Assembly: GCA_019100305.1 (NCBI GenBank)
Contig: JAHRHW010000125.1
Span: 1-10,364 of the forward strand
DNA from: Candidatus Thiodiazotropha taylori
Lineage (GTDB): Bacteria > Pseudomonadota > Gammaproteobacteria > Chromatiales > Chromatiaceae
DNA: 10,364 bases
Direction: 5' to 3'
In this document: one piece after another, positions 6,882 through 10,364 of the stretch
How the letters are laid out: each line of letters starts with the position of its first letter
How positions within the stretch are numbered: the first letter of the stretch is position 1
Made by a program: the position numbers and the translations under genes
Notes under the pieces: generated by a model
The model's input: the letters and a program-made list of their open reading frames with translations, nothing else
What the model was told of the DNA's origin: nothing
Database searches by the model: none

Positions 6882-6897
6882 CATATCGCCCGATATG
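6882..6897. repeat. 7-2-7 palindrome (possible operator)
   Basis: CATATCG and CGATATG form perfect seven-base arms around CC. The palindrome lies between the direct repeats and the proposed protease promoter, about 34 bases (centre to centre) upstream of the next palindrome at 6916-6932. It may be a protein-binding site. No known operator is recognised. Confidence 0.3.
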
Positions 6898-6915
6898 TCC
6901 AGAGAATATAGTTAA

Positions 6916-6943
6916 TTCACTGCCAGAGTGAACCTTATATAAC
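6916..6943 (+). promoter_or_regulatory. Likely sigma-70 promoter of the protease gene, overlapped by a 6-5-6 dyad
   Basis: The -35 is TTCACT (6916-6921, four of six consensus bases) and the -10 is TATAAC (6938-6943, five of six), with a 16-base spacer. Transcription would begin near 6950, giving a leader of about 43 bases before the ATG at 6993. The -35 is also one arm of a perfect inverted repeat, TTCACT/AGTGAA (6916-6921 and 6927-6932), with a five-base centre, so a repressor bound there could block RNA polymerase. This was found by inspection only. Confidence 0.45.
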
Positions 6944-6992
6944 AGGTATCTGCGCATTCGAGTAATTAATCGTCTTTTGTGGCGAACCAGGC

Positions 6993-9887
6993 ATGCTTAA
7001 CCGATTTACAACCGCTGTTTTACTGGCGGCCATCATCTTTTACCAACCGATGCTCCTTGCAGCGGCGGCACTGACTGCCGATGCGGAAAGGTTGGTTGCG
7101 GATGCCTCGGCGCATGATCGGGTGCCGGTGATTGTCCGGTTTGAAAAACAGTACAACGTCAGCGAGTTGAAGGAACAACACTTGAAATCCGAGCAATATC
7201 GGAGCCACAAAGAGAGCCGAACACTGAAGCGCAAGCAGTTTCGTCAAAGTGTCTTCAGCGGGCTCCAGCAGCAAACCCGGGAAGCCTCAGCCAGGTTGGC
7301 GGAACTGCTGAGAAAGCATGGAGTGAAAACCAAACTGAAGTCACTCTGGACGATCAACGGTATCGCTCTTGACGTCCCGACTGAGATGATCGATGAGATC
7401 GCAGCACTTCCAGGAGTCGAGCGGGTCACCGCTGACATGCGCCTTACCATGAACACCCCGGAAGTGGAGGATTACGATAGTCAGCCCCAGTGGAATATCG
7501 AGAAGCTGAATGCCGCAAGGCTCTGGGAGCGGGAGATTCGGGGTGAAGGAATTGTTGTCGGGATCATGGATTCCGGTGTCGATGTGAATCACCCGGACCT
7601 GGCTGACCGCTGGCGTGGCGGTGACAACAGCTGGTTCGATCCCTACGGTGATCAGGAGTTGCCCATCGACTTGGTCGGGCATGGCACTCAGGCACTCGGT
7701 TTGATCCTCGCGGGTGATGAGAGCGGCTATCAGGTGGGTATGGCCCCTGAAGCCAAATGGATTGCGGCACGAATCTTTGATAACGCCAACCAGACCACTC
7801 TCAGTGCAATCCATCTGGCGTTTCAGTGGTTGCTCGATCCCGATGGGGATCCACTCACAGATGACGCGCCACACCTGGTCAACAACTCCTGGGGATTCGC
7901 TAACACCATCAACCAGTGTTATCAGGAGTTTGATGAGGATATTCGCCTGTTGCGGGAAGCGGGTATCGGTGTGGTTTTTTCAGCAGGTAATTACGGCCCG
8001 TTTGCAGAGACCAGTATCAGTCCGGCGAATAACGCAGGATCATTATCGGTTGGCGCAATCGATATACTGGATGAGATCGAGTTTCAGAGCAGTCGTGGTC
8101 CGAATGCCTGTGACGGCGGAATCTACCCGAAACTGGTAGCCCCAGGCTCACAGGTCTATACCACCGACAGACTTCCGGTTGCCTATAACGTGGTTTCCGG
8201 CACCTCATTTGCCGCACCGCATATTACCGGCGCCCTGGCGCTGCTTAAGAGCGCCTTTCCCGATACGCCAATCTCACAGATCGAGACGGCCCTTTACGAT
8301 AGTGCAGTCGACCTGGGCGAAGCCGGTGCCGATGATCAATTCGGTTATGGTCTGGCCGATGTCGCTGCAGCCTATGATCTGCTTTTGAGCAATTCAGGCT
8401 CTAGCGATCAAAGTCTGCTGATCTTCAATGAAAGCCAATACTCGATCGATGAAAACACAAATCGTCTGATCGTCACTGTCAGGCGGGTAGGCAGCAGTGA
8501 AGGTGAAGTCTCCGTTGAATATACGACCAGTGATGACGATGCAGAGGCCGGTGCTGATTATGTCAGCCAGAGCGGCCGGTTGACCTTTGCGGATGGGGAG
8601 ACACTGCGCAGCATTGAAATACCGATCATCAATGACCGGGAAGATGAAGAGAATGAAGCGTTCCAGATATTTCTGGGTGATGTCAGAGGCGATGCAGCCC
8701 TGGGTCAGCAGAACGAAGTTGAAGTGGTCATCCTGGATGATGACGGTGCCGGCACCATTGCATTCAACTCACTCTCGGTAGCGGTTAACGAGTCTCGTGG
8801 TGAGGCCCTGGTCAGCCTGGTTCGTATAGGCGGCACGGCTGGCACCATCGAGGTCAGCTACCGGACAGTTGCTGATACGGCACTGGCAGAGGTCGATTTC
8901 ATTGAAACCGAGTCAATGGTCCGGTTTCTACCGGGAGAGACCGAGAAACAGATTTCAATCGAACTGGTCGACGATGATCTGTTCGAGGAGAGCGAAAGAT
9001 TCCAGCTGATGATCACAGAGCTTGATGGTGATGCGGAAATAGGCACTCCGGCATCCACCACCATCTCAATCCTGAACGATGACCCGGATACCAATTTCGC
9101 GACCATCTCACTGGAATCTGTCAGCTACGAAATCCGAGAGAACGCCAGCCAGCTTAGAGTCTCTGTATTGCGTGAGGGCAATCTGGATATCAAGGCGACC
9201 GTGGAGTACAACACACTGAACGGCTCAGCTGTCGAAGGTGAAGACTACCAAGCGGCCAGCGGCACATTGACCTTTGCAGAAGGGGTGAGTCATCGCTCTG
9301 TTACGATCGATATCATCAACGACACCCTCTATGAACAGGAGAGCAGTTTCACTCTGATACTCTCCAATGCCGGTGGAGGCGCGGTGATTGCAGATCCGAG
9401 TACGGCGATAATCCGCATCATCGATGATGATGCCCTGCCATTTGTCTCCATCCAGTCCCCTAGCCCAACGTCTACCCTTGGTTCATCCAGTAGCTCTCAA
9501 CTGGGTCAGCAGGAACAAGTCGGCAGCCGCAGCAAGCGGAGTTCCGAGAGTAGAGATTCATCCGGCATCCAGGTATTTGAAATCAATCTGCGAAAGTATG
9601 GACGTCAGAGAGCAGAAGAGAGGATGGCCAATCTGGATGACGAGTCAGTGCAACTGAAGTCGGAAGACGAATCATCCTGTGGTGCTGAGGAGCAAGCCAA
9701 TTGCGGGTCGGATAGTGAGGCCGGCGAACAGACGGAAGAGCCGGTGATCAGCCTACCGGAAAGCACAACAGAAGAAGAACCCCAATCCGATTCCGGAAGT
9801 GAAACAGAAGTGGATTCACAAACAGGAAACTCTGCCAGCCCAACGACGGAAACAGAAGCGATCCCGGTCATCGAGGACCAGTCCTGA
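6993..9887 (+). CDS. Exported subtilisin-like serine protease (S8, bacillopeptidase F type) with three Calx-beta domains
   Basis: 964 residues. A Sec signal peptide covers about residues 1-26 (basic start, core TAVLLAAIIF, cleavage near AAA|AL). An inhibitor-type propeptide lies around 43-150. The S8 catalytic domain spans about 165-460: Asp193 in IMDSGVD, His230 in GHGTQ, oxyanion Asn333 in SAGNYGP, and Ser405 in GTSFAAPH, so all key residues are present. The segments WFDPYG, APEAKWIAARIF, QWLLDPDGDP and VNNSWGF are characteristic of the bacillopeptidase F subgroup. Three Calx-beta domains follow (about 475-583, 588-697 and 704-815), each with a YxxxDGxAxxGxDY-like strand and an acidic Ca-binding end (DDDG, NDDPD, DDDA). 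The last 149 residues are a Ser/Glu-rich, probably disordered tail with one Cys pair, C896 and C904. The product should be periplasmic or extracellular and, being next to gspD, may be a T2SS substrate (inference). The ribosome-binding site is weak (AGG close to the ATG). Confidence 0.93.
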   Translation: MLNRFTTAVLLAAIIFYQPMLLAAAALTADAERLVADASAHDRVPVIVRFEKQYNVSELKEQHLKSEQYRSHKESRTLKRKQFRQSVFSGLQQQTREASARLAELLRKHGVKTKLKSLWTINGIALDVPTEMIDEIAALPGVERVTADMRLTMNTPEVEDYDSQPQWNIEKLNAARLWEREIRGEGIVVGIMDSGVDVNHPDLADRWRGGDNSWFDPYGDQELPIDLVGHGTQALGLILAGDESGYQVGMAPEAKWIAARIFDNANQTTLSAIHLAFQWLLDPDGDPLTDDAPHLVNNSWGFANTINQCYQEFDEDIRLLREAGIGVVFSAGNYGPFAETSISPANNAGSLSVGAIDILDEIEFQSSRGPNACDGGIYPKLVAPGSQVYTTDRLPVAYNVVSGTSFAAPHITGALALLKSAFPDTPISQIETALYDSAVDLGEAGADDQFGYGLADVAAAYDLLLSNSGSSDQSLLIFNESQYSIDENTNRLIVTVRRVGSSEGEVSVEYTTSDDDAEAGADYVSQSGRLTFADGETLRSIEIPIINDREDEENEAFQIFLGDVRGDAALGQQNEVEVVILDDDGAGTIAFNSLSVAVNESRGEALVSLVRIGGTAGTIEVSYRTVADTALAEVDFIETESMVRFLPGETEKQISIELVDDDLFEESERFQLMITELDGDAEIGTPASTTISILNDDPDTNFATISLESVSYEIRENASQLRVSVLREGNLDIKATVEYNTLNGSAVEGEDYQAASGTLTFAEGVSHRSVTIDIINDTLYEQESSFTLILSNAGGGAVIADPSTAIIRIIDDDALPFVSIQSPSPTSTLGSSSSSQLGQQEQVGSRSKRSSESRDSSGIQVFEINLRKYGRQRAEERMANLDDESVQLKSEDESSCGAEEQANCGSDSEAGEQTEEPVISLPESTTEEEPQSDSGSETEVDSQTGNSASPTTETEAIPVIEDQS

Positions 9888-9979
9888 AGGTTTCACAAAC
9901 CATTCCCTATAACCCCCTACTCTGATCCTGAGTGATCACAACAGAATCTGACCACTTCAACGGCTGGCTGTTGCTAAAA
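9888..9979. other. Convergent intergenic gap
   Basis: These 92 bases separate the ends of two converging genes. Two weak hairpins are visible: GGTTT/AAACC with a three-base loop (9889-9901), and TGATC/GATCA with a six-base loop (9923-9938). Neither is followed by a T-run in either direction, so no intrinsic terminator can be named. Confidence 0.3.
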
Positions 9980-10364
9980 TCAACTCTGTAGACTATGAGT
10001 TAGCGATCGTCTTGTCTTTTGAAACAATCCCCAGGCATGCAACAGATTCATTGAGATTAATAGAGGAACCAACATACCTGGTGCCAGGATCATCGGATAT
10101 TCGAAGATAAATACAAATCCGGGTTCGCTCATCCAATAGCCCATGATAAGAAAGGTTGGGAAAAATATCAGTGCAAATCCAATCAGATTCCATACCATCA
10201 ACAAAGGCGTTTTTATTTCTCGTTTGAACATCAACAGACCAATGACCAGGGCGGAAAATCCAAACAGAAAATCGGGAATTCCGATCCAGAAGACATAACC
10301 AGAGGAGATATCGCCATTAAGTCCTTTGACTATGCCGCCGATTGCACCAAGACGCAGTGCCTGG
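9980..10364 (-). CDS. Multi-pass membrane protein of unknown function (partial, N-terminus beyond window edge)
   Basis: The frame is open from the window edge to the TGA at 9980, giving 127 visible residues. An internal ATG or TTG near 10234 is not the likely start because the frame continues upstream with the same membrane-protein character. About three to four hydrophobic segments are visible: GYVFWIGIPDFLFGFSALVI, LLMVWNLIGFALIFFPTFLI, and FVFIFEYPMILAPGMLVPLL followed by MNLLHAWGLF. A short basic loop (FKREIKTP) lies between the first two and a basic tail (FQKTRRSL) follows the last. The IPDFLFG motif suggests a conserved family, but I do not recognise it. It converges on the protease gene and has no evident link to secretion. 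Confidence 0.7.
   Translation of the reverse strand, partial: QALRLGAIGGIVKGLNGDISSGYVFWIGIPDFLFGFSALVIGLLMFKREIKTPLLMVWNLIGFALIFFPTFLIMGYWMSEPGFVFIFEYPMILAPGMLVPLLISMNLLHAWGLFQKTRRSLTHSLQS

Larger units (their letters stand above)
6508..6992. promoter_or_regulatory. 485-base divergent intergenic region between gspD and the protease gene
   Basis: There is no gene-sized open frame here. Transcription must leave in both directions. From left to right it contains: several GGA motifs on the minus strand within 6514-6710, upstream of gspD; two direct copies of CAGAAATC (6628-6635 and 6653-6660); a long imperfect hairpin (6678-6739); an AT-rich stretch (about 6770-6803) that includes an IHF-like sequence, TAACAATTAGTTA, at 6787-6799 (one mismatch to the core consensus); direct repeats at 6844-6877; a palindrome at 6882-6897; and a likely rightward promoter at 6916-6943. 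I could not pick out a convincing -10/-35 pair for gspD. Confidence 0.6.

Noticed and set aside
7341..7874. 177-codon open frame on the minus strand inside the protease gene
   Set aside because: It is opposite the S8 catalytic domain, which carries clear conserved motifs on the plus strand. There is no family resemblance in the antisense product.
9888..9979. Intrinsic terminators between the converging genes
   Set aside because: The small stems have five pairs at most and no following T-run, so they do not meet the usual pattern.
1..10364. CRISPR array, tRNA/rRNA genes, insertion sequences, integrase or defence genes
   Set aside because: No regularly spaced repeats, cloverleaf sequences, transposase motifs or terminal inverted repeats were seen on either strand.

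Overview
The window looks like chromosomal DNA of a gammaproteobacterium (Pseudomonadota). The basis is the type II secretion system (T2SS) gene set, the style of its proteins and a moderate GC content judged by eye. I cannot name the genus.

Layout. About two thirds of the window (1-6507) is a leftward T2SS (general secretory pathway) gene cluster. Read in its direction of transcription it is gspD (secretin, 6507-4285), a 203-base gap, gspE (ATPase, 4081-2333, interrupted by an in-frame TAA), gspF (2333-1113), gspH (1116-631), gspI (650-255) and the start of a gspJ-like gene (268-1, cut by the window edge). From gspE onward the genes abut or overlap by 1 to 20 bases, so they are probably one translationally coupled operon. 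Two usual members are absent where they would be expected: gspG (major pseudopilin) between gspF and gspH, and gspC ahead of gspD.

A 485-base intergenic region (6508-6992) separates gspD from a divergent rightward gene. It holds a 62-base imperfect hairpin, short direct repeats, two small palindromes and a plausible sigma-70 promoter. The rightward gene (6993-9887) encodes a large exported subtilisin-like protease of the bacillopeptidase F type, with a signal peptide, a propeptide, a complete catalytic set, three Calx-beta domains and an acidic disordered tail. After a 92-base convergent gap, a leftward multi-pass membrane protein (10364-9980) runs off the right edge.

How the parts fit. GspD would form the outer-membrane channel and GspE/GspF the inner-membrane assembly motor. 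GspH, GspI and GspJ would form the pseudopilus tip. The divergent protease carries a Sec signal and is a reasonable candidate substrate of this T2SS, though that link rests only on neighbourhood and protein type. The points most worth checking are the split gspE, the missing gspG, and the structured intergenic region. On the gspD side that region also contains several GGA motifs, one of them in a hairpin loop, which suggests possible CsrA/RsmA control. I did not find a clearly new defence or mobile system here.
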